Part shown: piece by piece, positions 46,950 through 55,766 of the stretch | Position numbering within the stretch: the first letter of the stretch is position 1 | Layout of the letters: each line of letters opens with the position of its first letter | Assembly: GCF_036345255.1 (NCBI RefSeq) | Contig: NZ_CP107783.1 | Span: forward strand, 248,001 to 312,000 | DNA: 64,000 nucleotides | DNA from: Streptomyces sp. NBC_00569 | GTDB lineage: Bacteria; Actinomycetota; Actinomycetes; Streptomycetales; Streptomycetaceae | Direction of reading: 5' to 3' | Position numbers and translations under genes: made by a program | Notes under the pieces: model-generated | Told to the model about the DNA's origin: nothing | Seen by the model: only the letters and a program-made list of their open reading frames with translations | The model's database searches: none

Positions 46950-47411
46950 CTATCCCGGCGCGTGCGACGGCCCGCGGTCTTCCTGGGAGGGTTCGGCAGC
47001 GAACTCACTCTCCGTCCCTGTCCGCTCGGGGTCAGGGACGGGGCTCGTCCCTTCTCGAGGGCGCGTGTGCGTTGAGGGCCGGCCCGCTTCTCCTGCGCGT
47101 TGGGCGAGCTGCCGGTCCAGCTCGCGGCGGATGTCCGAACACAGCGCTCCGCTCTGCCCCCACTCGATCAGCAGTTCGGCTACGTGACACAACTTGATGT
47201 TGGTGCGCATCGAAACCTCGCGCAACACGTCCCACCCCTCCGCCGGTGAAAGCTGCCCGACGGCGACGAGTACGCCGATCGCCTGGTCAACAATCGTGTA
47301 CGAGCGCACCGCCTGGTGGAGCTGATCGACCTCGCTCTCCAGCGCCTCCAGTCGCTGCGCCTTACCCCCGGCACTCGGTTCGATGTCATCGCGGTCACGT
47401 GCGGGTGTCAT
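46950..47411 (-). CDS. ANTAR domain RNA-binding regulator, paralogue of the 17783 gene
   Basis: The 153-residue product from ATG 47411 (AGGAGGCC just upstream) has an N-terminal helix (ALESEVDQLHQAVRS) and then the ANTAR domain: IVDQAIGVLVAVGQLSPAEGWDVLREVSMRTN and IKLCHVAELLIEWG. It shares IKLxxVAELLxEWG, SGALC and ELxRQLAQR with the protein at 17783. It has an unstructured C-terminal tail of 40 residues with many Pro and Glu. RNA target unknown. The gene lies between the hemerythrin gene and nsrR. Confidence 0.85.
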   Translation of the reverse strand: MTPARDRDDIEPSAGGKAQRLEALESEVDQLHQAVRSYTIVDQAIGVLVAVGQLSPAEGWDVLREVSMRTNIKLCHVAELLIEWGQSGALCSDIRRELDRQLAQRAGEAGRPSTHTRPREGTSPVPDPERTGTESEFAAEPSQEDRGPSHAPG

Positions 47412-47661
47412 CAAAGGCCTCCTGCATAGGCGACTCGGTGGACTCATGTGGCCTCGCTGTGCGCTTCCCGGGCGGGGCGCCGCACACCCCGTCCGCCGGT
47501 GTTGCTGTCGCCCTCATGGCTCGCGGTGTTGCGGGGGCGTGCAGGTCGGTTCGAAGAAGATCGTGTTGCACGGTGTGGTTCGTGACTACGCGACCGGCAC
47601 TGCTCCTCCCCCGGCGCGCACCGAGCGTCACGTGGCGTAATCCACATCGCTCACAGGCCCC

Positions 47662-47695
47662 GCTAAATAGGAATCTAGTAAGCGTATTTGTTAGC
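47662..47695. promoter_or_regulatory. Dyad upstream of nsrR, likely autoregulatory operator
   Basis: GCTAAATA and TATTTGTTAGC frame an AT-rich 34-base element ending eight bases before the nsrR start. The region is the most AT-rich in its neighbourhood. An inverted repeat directly before the regulator gene suggests autoregulation. Confidence 0.4.
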
Positions 47696-47703
47696 GTCAC
47701 CTC

Positions 47704-48147
47704 ATGCGGCTGACGAAGTTCACCGATCTGGCCCTGCGTGCCGTGATGCGCCTGGCGGTCTCCGAGCAGGCAGGCCCCCTCACCACCCGCGAGGTGGCGG
47801 AGGCCATGGACGTGCCCTACGCGCACATGGCCAAGGCAATCACCCGGCTGCAGCACCTCGGCGTGCTGGAAGCCCGGCGGGGCCGCGGCGGCGGGCTCGG
47901 GCTGACCGGCCTGGGCCGTCAGGCGTCGGTGGGCTGGCTGGTAAGAGAACTGGAGGGCCAGGGCGAGGTCGTCGCATGCGACGGCGATCCGCCGTGCCCG
48001 CTGCGCGGGGCCTGCCGACTCCGTCGCGCCCTGGCCGACGCGCAGGAGGCGTTCTACGCCTCGCTCGACACCCTGACCGTCGCCGACCTGGTGGCCTCAC
48101 CCACGGGACCGGTCCTCATCGGACTGACCGGGCGCCGCGCCGAGTAG
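47704..48147 (+). CDS. nsrR: Nitric oxide-sensing repressor NsrR (Rrf2 family)
   Basis: A 147-residue Rrf2-family protein: LTKFTDLALRAVMRLAV is the first helix; TTREVAEAMDVPYAHMAKAI, the recognition part, follows; then RRGRGGGLGLTGLG forms the wing. Cysteines in ACDGDPPCPLRGAC (Cys-x6-Cys-x5-Cys) are the iron-sulfur ligands known for NsrR. It is followed by hmp, the usual target, 83 bases downstream. NO disrupts the cluster and releases DNA. Confidence 0.92.
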   Translation: MRLTKFTDLALRAVMRLAVSEQAGPLTTREVAEAMDVPYAHMAKAITRLQHLGVLEARRGRGGGLGLTGLGRQASVGWLVRELEGQGEVVACDGDPPCPLRGACRLRRALADAQEAFYASLDTLTVADLVASPTGPVLIGLTGRRAE

Positions 48148-48197
48148 TCCGACCCTCCGATCTGCGCCCTGTCAGGCGCCGATCACTCACACATCTA

Positions 48198-48220
48198 AAT
48201 GCGAAGATCATTCACCAATT
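48198..48220 (+). promoter_or_regulatory. NsrR box before hmp
   Basis: A 23-base sequence running AATGCGAAG to ACCAATT aligns position by position with the NsrR site I recall from S. coelicolor hmpA (AACACGAAT...ACCAATT), with the terminal AA/TT dyad kept. It ends directly before the ribosome-binding site AGGAG at 48221. Comparison is from memory. Confidence 0.6.
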
Positions 48221-48230
48221 AGGAGTCACT

Positions 48231-49430
48231 GTGCTCTCCGAGCAGTCAACCCCGGTCATCCGCACCACGCTGCCGGTCGTCGGCGCCGCCATCGGTGATA
48301 TCGCCGAGCTGTTCTACGCCAAGCTCTTCGACGACCGACCCGAGCTTCTGCGGGATCTGTTCAACCGGGGAAACCAGGACAGCGGGGAACAGCAGAAGGC
48401 CCTGGCCGGCTCCATCGCGGGCTTCGCGAGCATGCTGGTGGAGCACCCCGAGGCCCGGCCGGACGCGATGCTCGCCCGGATCGCCAACAAGCACGCGTCG
48501 CTCGGCATCACCTCCGACCAGTACAAGCTGGTCCACCAGCACCTCTTCTCAGCCATCGGTGATGTCCTCGGCGAGGCCGTCACCGAGGAGGTCGCAGCCG
48601 CCTGGGACGAGGTCTACTGGCTGATGGCCAACGCGCTGATCGCCATCGAGGCCCGCCTGTACCAAAGCTCCGGTACGGCCGAGGGCGAGATCTGGCATCA
48701 GATGGAGATCGCCGAGAGGCGGGAGGAGACCCCCGACACCGTCTCCCTCGTCCTGCGCCGCGCCGACGGCCGCCCGACGGGCTCCTTCCGCCCGGGCCAG
48801 TACGTCAGCGTCCAGGTCCAACTGCCCGACGGTGCACGGCAGATACGCCAGTACAGCCTTTCGTGCGCCCCGGGCGGCCCGCAGTGGCGCATCACCGTCA
48901 AGCGCGTCCGTGGAGCGGCGGCGCCGGAGGGCGATGTCTCCTCCTGGCTCCACGAGCACGCCCGGGTGGGCCACAGTCTCACCGTCTCCGCCCCGTTCGG
49001 TGACCTTGTCCTGCCCGAAGACGACGGGCCGCTGCTGCTGGCGTCCGCCGGCGTGGGTGTCACACCGATGCTGGCCATGCTCAACCACCTCGCCGCCGAG
49101 GCAACACCCCGAACTGTGACGGTGGTTCACGCCGACCGCACCCCCGGCGACCACGCCCACCGGGAGGAGCAGCACCGACTCGTCCAGGCACTCCTGAACG
49201 CCACGCTGCACCTCTGGTACGAGGAGCCGGGCGCCGAGGTGAGGCCCGACGCGGCCACCGGCCGGGCCGACGTGACCACGCTCGACCTGCCCCAGGGAAC
49301 TACGGCATATCTGTGCGGCCCGCTGCCGTTCATGCGCGCGGTACGCAGTGACTTGCTGCGTCGGGGGCTGCCCGCGGCGTCAATCCACTACGAGGTCTTC
49401 GGCCCGGACCTGTGGCTGGGCGGGGAGTGA
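48231..49430 (+). CDS. hmp: Flavohemoprotein (nitric oxide dioxygenase)
   Basis: Converts NO to nitrate using O2 and NAD(P)H. The globin domain covers residues 1-145, with the proximal His in NKHASLGI and YWLMANALIAIEARLY at its end. The reductase part has the FAD motif RQYSLSC and the NAD(P)H motif ASAGVGVTPMLAML, ending YEVFGPDLWL. The GTG start at 48231 is preceded by AGGAG five bases upstream. Total 399 residues, as usual. It is controlled by NsrR through the box at 48198. There is no gene immediately downstream in this direction. Confidence 0.95.
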   Translation: MLSEQSTPVIRTTLPVVGAAIGDIAELFYAKLFDDRPELLRDLFNRGNQDSGEQQKALAGSIAGFASMLVEHPEARPDAMLARIANKHASLGITSDQYKLVHQHLFSAIGDVLGEAVTEEVAAAWDEVYWLMANALIAIEARLYQSSGTAEGEIWHQMEIAERREETPDTVSLVLRRADGRPTGSFRPGQYVSVQVQLPDGARQIRQYSLSCAPGGPQWRITVKRVRGAAAPEGDVSSWLHEHARVGHSLTVSAPFGDLVLPEDDGPLLLASAGVGVTPMLAMLNHLAAEATPRTVTVVHADRTPGDHAHREEQHRLVQALLNATLHLWYEEPGAEVRPDAATGRADVTTLDLPQGTTAYLCGPLPFMRAVRSDLLRRGLPAASIHYEVFGPDLWLGGE

Positions 49431-49885
49431 GCCGACGCCGACGTCAGCTGGAGCCGGGCCGGCGGAAGAAGAAGCTCGGGTTCACGCGATCCTTGGGCTG
49501 CGGGTACAAAGCCGAAGGTCGACGCACGCAATGGACATGACCGAGGGGGCCACAGTCGGTGCCGTGTCCTTCGCGTGGCTCGGGATGGTCCTGGCGCTCT
49601 CTTTCCCGAAGCGCCGTTGAACTTCGGCTCCCGCAGGCACCCCCTGCTTTTCTGCCGGAACGTCGACTCCTGCGAGCTTTGCTCCTGTCCGTCGGCTGCC
49701 GCTCCGGCGGCACAAGGATCAGACGCGTCTACGTGTGTCCTTGCGGGCCAACCGCCTGAAACGGGAGACCGAACGCTTCCCTGGAGAGTTCGGCAGTGAG
49801 CCCACCCTCCGTCCCCGCCTTCTGCGGGTCGGGGCAGGGTCCATCCGACGACACAGAGACGACACGGACAAGGCCGTGGCCTATC
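49431..49885. other. No firm gene
   Basis: About 450 bases. A short frame at 49531-49620 gives MDMTEGATVGAVSFAWLG and ends in PKRR (29 residues). A small membrane peptide is possible but unsupported. Confidence 0.3.
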
Positions 49886-50464
49886 TCAGGCGGTCAGACG
49901 CTGACCTGTGGTGAGGCGCTGGACCAGCCCGGCGCGGTGCATCTCGGTTATCGGCGCCACGAGATCCGGGTGCCGCAGCAGAGCAGCTGCCCTGCGGCCG
50001 CGGTCATCCGGGTCCGTCAGACGCCGGAAATCAACAGTTGCCCCAGCGGTATGGCTGGTGTCGGCGAGTGCGGCGACCGCCTTGGCGGCCAGTTCCGGAT
50101 CAGCCAGCAGACATGCGGCCCAGCTGACGACGACCTCGTCCACCCAAGTACGCCATGCGTCCTCGTCCGAACTGTCGGTCTCCATCCCGTATGCGCTTCC
50201 GTCCACGCCCACGACCTGGTCGAGCCGGTCGGAACCTCCGGTGCCGGCCACTCCCACCAGCGCGGCGTCCATGGGCGTCGGGTAGCGCAGCCATGCCGCG
50301 ACCGTCACGGCCTGCCTGGCCTGCACCTCACACAAGGCAGAGTCCAGCGCGCTGCCACCCGACGGGTAGGAACGCGTCAACCATTGAGCGGTCGCCGCTA
50401 TGAGCGGGGAGAGATCTGCGAACACCGGACCGTCCGAATTACTGAGGGGAACGTGAACCAACAC
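49886..50464 (-). CDS. Hypothetical protein (192 residues)
   Basis: GTG 50464 has GAGG seven bases upstream. The product is mostly helical, with two Cys and no membrane segment (YPSGGSALDSALCEVQARQAV, VSWAACLLADPELAAKAVAALAD). I recognise no family. Codon bias and length suggest a real gene. It overlaps nothing and stands alone on the minus strand. Confidence 0.65.
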   Translation of the reverse strand: MLVHVPLSNSDGPVFADLSPLIAATAQWLTRSYPSGGSALDSALCEVQARQAVTVAAWLRYPTPMDAALVGVAGTGGSDRLDQVVGVDGSAYGMETDSSDEDAWRTWVDEVVVSWAACLLADPELAAKAVAALADTSHTAGATVDFRRLTDPDDRGRRAAALLRHPDLVAPITEMHRAGLVQRLTTGQRLTA

Positions 50465-50628
50465 GCTAGACCTCGGTATCCAGAGGCGAAATGACCCAGA
50501 ACACGACAGGAAAGTGGACTACGCCACACGACCCGACCGTGTGCCGCGCGGTGAGCACCACGCGACACACGGTCCAGGCAAAACAGTCAAGCGGTCCCCG
50601 GCGAGAGCCGGACCCCCGGACGCCGAAC

Positions 50629-50934
50629 TTACGCGTTCCCGCGCACGTGCGAGCCTGCCGCCGTCTCGATGCGGTGAGCCAGCTCGACGTCCACATCGGT
50701 GAGGCCGTCGTCGCCGCGAATCACGAAAGTTACTTGCTTGCCACGAATGTCGACGTCGGGGCAGCGGGCAAGAGTGTTGACGTCGTAGACGACATCTCCG
50801 ACGACGTTGACAGCCGTGGCGAAGTCGTACACCTCGACGGTGCGGCGCAATGTGTCGCCTTCGCGGAGCCAGTACACCATGTGAGCGTTGGACATTCTCT
50901 TGTCGATCTCGGCGTCGTCGAGTCGGTTTGCCAC
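50629..50934 (-). CDS. Pterin-4a-carbinolamine dehydratase-like protein lacking the catalytic His
   Basis: The 101-residue product has the PCD fold: LDDAEIDKRM near the start, DTLRRTVEVYDFATAVNVV as the helix, and CPDVDIRGKQVTFVIRGDDGLTDVDVELAHRIE in the second half. True PCDs have an HH pair before PD (HHPDIDI), the catalytic histidines. Here the corresponding residues are ARCPDVDI, so both are missing. The fold is kept, but dehydration of the carbinolamine is unlikely. It may have a regulatory or partner role, as PCD-type proteins do in eukaryotes (DCoH). Confidence 0.75.
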   Translation of the reverse strand: MANRLDDAEIDKRMSNAHMVYWLREGDTLRRTVEVYDFATAVNVVGDVVYDVNTLARCPDVDIRGKQVTFVIRGDDGLTDVDVELAHRIETAAGSHVRGNA

Positions 50935-51536
50935 GATGTCTCTCCTAAAGGTGCGGTCACCGCATACGGTGCCCTCCCCCGTGAGTGCCGAGCCGCCACG
51001 ACACGGCCGGAATCCGGGACCGACCCGCCTGCGATCTCCGAGGTGCCCCCGGAGGTGAGGACTTCGCGGGTGGTCGGGTTCTTGATCCGGCGGCTTCCTG
51101 CCGCCCCATTCTCCGCACTCTGTTCCGTGCGCCGGACTGCCCGTGCCCTGCGATGTCGGGGCTGCGATTCCTTGACGTCTTCATTCTTCTGCGGAGTGAC
51201 GGCGCCCTTTCCACTGCGCCGCAGCTCGGGTGGCTATGGATGCGACGGTCCACTTCTTCCATAATGCTCTGCTGTTCCGTCGGCGTGCACCTGCGAGCTC
51301 CCCATACGAGCCTTCAATACGCGCCCCACCTCTGTTCAGCCCCCGTGTCACACACCCCCCTGGGAGGATCCGCACGCGGGCGAACGTATTCACCCGGGCA
51401 GGTCTCTTACGCGGCTCTCGGATATCCGGGCCTCGTCGGTTCGCACGATGCGCAGTGGCCTCGGGACACCGCCCCGCTGCGCTGTGTAACAGTCGTCGAC
51501 GGCGCGTGCCCGGCTTCCGCACCGGTTGCACCGCTG
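50935..51536. other. No gene seen before the SDR fragment
   Basis: About 600 bases containing the upstream region of the PCD-like gene and the unrecognisable 5' side of the SDR fragment. Nothing else could be supported. Confidence 0.35.
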
Positions 51537-51794
51537 CCACGCGACATCCGCATCAACGTCCTCAGCCCCGGCACGGTCGACACAGAATCCCTCCGCAGCG
51601 CCCTGGCCATGGCACAAGACCCCGACGCCATTGCCACCCCCGTCCAGAAGATGGGCGAGGGCGACCCCACCGGCCGGATCGCCGAGCCCCGCGAGATGGG
51701 CACAGCCGCAGTCTTCCTCTCCAGTGACGCCTTCAGCGTCGTCACCGGCATCGAACATCGAACTCTTCGCCGACGGCGCATGGCCCAGATCTGA
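51537..51794 (+). pseudogene. SDR oxidoreductase C-terminal fragment
   Basis: DIRINVLSPGTVDTESLRSAL and GRIAEPREMGTAAVFLSSDAFSVVTGIE match the last third of a classical SDR. Near 51757 the frame shifts: the usual end ELFADGAW is found in another frame. The Rossmann motif and active-site YxxxK are absent, so only a fragment survives. Confidence 0.8.
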
Positions 51795-51832
51795 CCGCCA
51801 CCGCGAGCCGCACCACCTGCCGTCCGCCTGAC

Positions 51833-52996
51833 CTACGGCGTCGGCTCGAGCCGCTCGATCGCGACCAGCGCCGCGTCGTCGCCGAGATGGCCACCCACGT
51901 ACGCCTGCAGGTCGGCCCGCAGCCGGCCGAGCAGCGTCGACGGGTCGTCCCCGACCCAGGCCATGAGCCGTTCCGTCAGGGGATAGAAGGCGCGCGACTC
52001 GTCTCGGGCCTCGACGACTCCGTCCGTGTAGAGCAGGAGCACGTCGCCGACATCGAAGGGGAACGTATCCACCGTCGCCTCGGAGGAGAGGACGTCCGAC
52101 AGTCCCAGCGGAGGGCTCGCGTCGCCCGCGTCGAGGGGGATCACCTGCCCCGCTCTCAGGAGGAGCGGCGGCGGGTGCCCACAGTTCACGAACCGTACCT
52201 GCGGCTCCCCATCGGGGATGTCGAGCACCAGCGCGGTGACGAAGGCCTCGTCCGTGTTGTCGTCGGCATCGGATCCTGCCCCTGTCACGCCCTCGGGCTC
52301 CTCCCTCGAGCCGACTCCCGCCTCCAGGTGCTTGATCAGGGCCGGCAGCTCCTTCTCGCGCCGAGCCATGACGCGGAAGGCGCCCAGGACGAGCGACGCT
52401 TCGCTGATCGCGTCGAACCCCTTACCTCTGGCGTCCCCGAACAGCAGTCGGGTACCGGACGCCGTACGGGCGGCCGCATACAGGTCGCCGCCCATCTGCG
52501 CCTCCTCCTCGGCTGCCAGGTAGATCGAAGCGATGCGCAACGGGCCCGCCCGGTGAGGGAGCGGACGCAGCACGACGCTCTGGGCGGCGTGGGCGATCGA
52601 GCGCAGCCGCTTCACTCTGCGGTCGTCCCGCTCGCGCAGATAGGCGAAGAAGGTCACGATGATCGAGATCAGGACCGTCGCGACGATCTGGTACATGTGG
52701 TTGAGGTCCGTGAGACTCGTGCGCGCGACCGCCACCGCCGACTGGGCGATCACCGCGACCGCACCCACGAAGGCCGTCATACGCGGCCCCGCGAACGACG
52801 CCGTCACCGCGGGCGCCGCGATCAGGAACGGCCCCATATGGACGTCGGGCGGCACCAGGACATCCACGACCGTGACCACCGCGATCAACGCGAAGGGCAC
52901 GACGAGCAACAGCCTTCCACCGCGCCGTGACAGGTGCGGAGCGAAGACTCGGCGGCCGGGACCCATGTGAAAGGCATACCTCAGGTGACGGGGCAT
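51833..52996 (-). CDS. SpoIIE-type PP2C protein phosphatase with membrane anchor
   Basis: About 387 residues from ATG 52996 (ATG 52966 is close and also possible; longer forms are not supported). A basic N-terminus precedes several membrane helices (LLLVVPFALIAVVTVVDVLV, then FLIAAPAVTASFAG and VATVLISIIVTFFAYL). The phosphatase domain follows with the metal-binding motifs GGDLYAAARTASG (Asp), LFGDARGKGFDAI (GDxxGKG) and VLLLYTDGVVEARD. These enzymes dephosphorylate anti-anti-sigma proteins that control SigB-type sigma factors. No anti-anti-sigma gene is next to it. Confidence 0.88.
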   Translation of the reverse strand: MPRHLRYAFHMGPGRRVFAPHLSRRGGRLLLVVPFALIAVVTVVDVLVPPDVHMGPFLIAAPAVTASFAGPRMTAFVGAVAVIAQSAVAVARTSLTDLNHMYQIVATVLISIIVTFFAYLRERDDRRVKRLRSIAHAAQSVVLRPLPHRAGPLRIASIYLAAEEEAQMGGDLYAAARTASGTRLLFGDARGKGFDAISEASLVLGAFRVMARREKELPALIKHLEAGVGSREEPEGVTGAGSDADDNTDEAFVTALVLDIPDGEPQVRFVNCGHPPPLLLRAGQVIPLDAGDASPPLGLSDVLSSEATVDTFPFDVGDVLLLYTDGVVEARDESRAFYPLTERLMAWVGDDPSTLLGRLRADLQAYVGGHLGDDAALVAIERLEPTP

Positions 52997-53365
52997 GTCC
53001 TGTTGCCGCCTGACCTCACGGCGCGGCACGTGGCATCGACGGATCCGCCGGGAGAGCCACAGCAGCTGCGCCGTGACGTGGTCGGCGGTCTCACTCACAG
53101 AGCGTTCAGCTCGCCGTCCGGGGGAAGACCAGTCGAAGCCGTTGAACCCCTCCGCCTTCGCGGAACATGAGCCGGGCGAGTGCGGGTGGGAAGGGGGTGG
53201 CTTTGTCGGCGGGGTGGGTGACATCCATCCCCCAGGCCAAGGTGTCGCAGCCAGGGCGCTGACCACATACGTTCACCGACTTGGGCAACCGCACCCCACC
53301 GCACATGGGACGGTAATCTCTGCGCTCGACTGGATGTTCCGCCGGGCGGTCGAAGGGTAGCGGCA
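52997..53365. other. No gene seen
   Basis: Upstream region of the phosphatase and of the membrane protein gene, 370 bases. Confidence 0.4.
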
Positions 53366-53758
53366 ATGGGGGTTGCGCGGCAGGTCAGGACTCAGTCGCA
53401 GTCGCAGTCGGAGAGAGCTCCGAGTCTGCTGCCGGCACTCGGAATGGCCATCGTGCTGGCCGCACTACTGGAACGCTGTCTGTCGCTGTTCGGTGGACCG
53501 GAGACGTACATACTCTGCGATGACCTTGTACAGCTGTCCAAACGACTCGACCACGAAGCAAGCGTGAACCGGTGGCTCCTCCTGACCAGCCTCGTGCTGT
53601 CCGTAGCCGCACTTGTCATCTCACGCGTACGCCGCGGAAGAGTTCTTCCCGTGCTCATGCTGACTTCGGTCCTGATCCTGGTGGTTCTGGCCGACGACCA
53701 TGCGGCGCGCGCGGACGCCGTCGCCCTGCAGATCTCGACGTCTCAGACTTGCGACTAA
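53366..53758 (+). CDS. Hypothetical membrane protein (130 residues)
   Basis: ATG 53366 begins MGVARQVRTQSQSQSERAP, then three membrane helices: PALGMAIVLAALLERCLSLF, RWLLLTSLVLSVAALVI and VLPVLMLTSVLILVVLA. The region between the first two (TYILCDDLVQLSKRLDHEAS) would be outside. Three Cys in all, including one at the C-terminus. Family unknown. Confidence 0.6.
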   Translation: MGVARQVRTQSQSQSERAPSLLPALGMAIVLAALLERCLSLFGGPETYILCDDLVQLSKRLDHEASVNRWLLLTSLVLSVAALVISRVRRGRVLPVLMLTSVLILVVLADDHAARADAVALQISTSQTCD

Positions 53759-53942
53759 CCCACAAACCTCTACGACACTTCCCGAGGCTGGTTCAACTGG
53801 AATCCACTCGGCTCGGTGCTGTGACCGCATGAATTCGCCGGGCTCAGGCTGAGCGCCGCCGTTTCCTCACCTGCATGGGTGACAGACCGGGCGGACCAGC
53901 GGCACGGAGGATGGGCCCGGGATCAGATGGAGAGGGCGACGA

Positions 53943-55622
53943 ATGGACGACCACGGACTGGGCGGAAATCCGGCGTGGACGCCGGTCGCGCTCCTCGCGC
54001 TCGAGCAGCTCGAGCGGCTCGGGGCGGTCGGTTCGAAGCACGCCACAGCCGCCGGGGACGTCCTCTTCGCGGCCGGCGACGCGTCCTACGACTTCTTCGT
54101 CGTTCTCGACGGGTCGGCGGACATCGTGGAACGGCTCGGTGAGGTGACCGAGCGGGTGGTCGCGTCGTACGGTCCGGGTGAGTTCCTGGGCGAGATCGGC
54201 ATGCTCACCGGCGAACGCTCGAGACTCGCCGGGGTCATGCGGAGCGCGGGCCGGGTACTGCGCGTACCGCTGCGGCAGATCCAGATGTTGATGGCACAGG
54301 ACACCGCCCTCAGCGACTTCGTTCTGCGGACCTTCCTCGAGCGCCGGGCGAACCTGTTGCGCAAGGGCGCCGGTCTCACACTGGTCGGGTCCCGGTACGA
54401 CCCACGCTGCCGGGCGCTGCTGCAGTCGTTCTCGCGCAATCGGACCGCTGTCCATTGGCTGGACCTGGAGGAGCAACCCGAGGCCGAGGCGCTGCTGCAG
54501 GAACTTCGGGTGCCCGTCACGGACCTCCCCATCGTGCTCGTCCCGGGGCGGCCGATGCTGCGCAACCCGCAGCCGGCCGACATCGCCGCGGAGTTCGGGG
54601 AGCCACCCACCGAGGTCGACGATGACGACCGGGACGTCTGCGATCTGCTGGTCGTCGGAGGCGGACCGGGCGGCCTGGCAGCGGCTGTGTACGGCGCGTC
54701 GGAGGGGCTGCAGACGGCCCTGCTCGACGCGGCGGCCTTCGGAGGCCAGGCCGGCACGTCCTCGCGGATCGAGAACTACCTCGGTTTCCCGGCCGGTCTC
54801 TCAGGCGCCGAGCTCGCCGCACGTGGGACCGTGCAGGCGGCCAAGTTCGGCGTCCGGTTGCACCGCAACGCCCGCGCGGTGGCCTTCGCCGCCCGCACCG
54901 GCAGGCACCAGGTCACATGCGACGACGGGCGTGTGTTCAGCGGCCGGGACGTCATCATCGCGACAGGCGCCGAGTACCGGCGCCTGGCTGTTCCCGGAGC
55001 CGAGGCCTGGGAGGGAAGCGGCGTTCACTACGCCGCCACCGTGGCGGAGGCGCAGTCCTGCCTTGGCCATCCGGTCGCTGTCATCGGCGGTGCGAACTCG
55101 GCGGGCCAGGCCGCGATGTTCCTGTCCCGGACGTCCGATCCCGTGCATCTGCTGGTGCGGGGCCAAGATCTGGAACATTCCATGTCGCGCTACCTACTCG
55201 ACGCCGTCGTGGCCAACCCGAAGATCCGAGTGTGGCTTCGGACCGAGGCGGTCTCCCTCGATGCGGGCTCGGCGGTCACCGCACTCGACGTCGTCGACCG
55301 GCCGACCGGCCGGCGTTCGCGCCTGGAGGTCGGCGCCGTGTTCGTCTTCATCGGTGCAACACCCTGCACCGGCTGGCTCGGCGGCCGGCTGGCGACGGAT
55401 CGAGACGGGTTCCTCCTCACCGGACACGACCTCGCCGACACTTGGAAAGCCGACCGGGCACCACTGTCCTTCGAAACGAGTGAGCCGGGAGTGTTCTGCG
55501 TCGGCGACGCGCGCAGCGGCAGCGTGAAGCGGGTCGCCACCGCCGTCGGTGAGGGGTCCGCCGCCGTCCGGCTCATCTTCGAACGCCGAAGGCTGGACGG
55601 AGATCGTCACCTGTTCCTGTGA
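53943..55622 (+). CDS. cNMP-binding / thioredoxin-like / thioredoxin reductase-like fusion
   Basis: A 559-residue protein in three parts. Residues 1-130 form a cyclic-nucleotide-binding beta barrel (VLFAAGDASYDFFVVLDGSADI, GPGEFLGEIGMLTGERSR). Residues 140-215 are thioredoxin/glutaredoxin-like (YDPRCRALLQSF, VPVTDLPIVLVPG). Residues 225-559 are a flavin disulfide reductase: VVGGGPGGLAAAVYGASEG, FGGQAGTSSRIENYLGFPAG, VIGGANSAGQAAMFLS and GVFCVGDARSGSVKRVATAVGEG. The CxxC redox pair of true thioredoxin reductases is absent. Family members with this architecture are common in actinobacteria and their substrate is unknown. Start ATG has GGAGAGG upstream. Confidence 0.88.
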   Translation: MDDHGLGGNPAWTPVALLALEQLERLGAVGSKHATAAGDVLFAAGDASYDFFVVLDGSADIVERLGEVTERVVASYGPGEFLGEIGMLTGERSRLAGVMRSAGRVLRVPLRQIQMLMAQDTALSDFVLRTFLERRANLLRKGAGLTLVGSRYDPRCRALLQSFSRNRTAVHWLDLEEQPEAEALLQELRVPVTDLPIVLVPGRPMLRNPQPADIAAEFGEPPTEVDDDDRDVCDLLVVGGGPGGLAAAVYGASEGLQTALLDAAAFGGQAGTSSRIENYLGFPAGLSGAELAARGTVQAAKFGVRLHRNARAVAFAARTGRHQVTCDDGRVFSGRDVIIATGAEYRRLAVPGAEAWEGSGVHYAATVAEAQSCLGHPVAVIGGANSAGQAAMFLSRTSDPVHLLVRGQDLEHSMSRYLLDAVVANPKIRVWLRTEAVSLDAGSAVTALDVVDRPTGRRSRLEVGAVFVFIGATPCTGWLGGRLATDRDGFLLTGHDLADTWKADRAPLSFETSEPGVFCVGDARSGSVKRVATAVGEGSAAVRLIFERRRLDGDRHLFL

Positions 55623-55766
55623 GGGCCGAGCACGGACGGAATCGGCACCAAGGAGCCCGGCGGCGATCTCCTGCTCGCAGGTGTCGAACGCCGACAGTGA
55701 CAGTTCGTGCATCTCCGGCCCGCGCGGGCGGGCCTGCCTTCCCGGAGGCCAGGTCGGCCGTACGGC

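Noticed and set aside
51887..52930. A 347-codon plus-strand open frame opposite the SpoIIE phosphatase.
   Set aside because: It lies entirely within the phosphatase gene on the other strand, with shadow-type composition.
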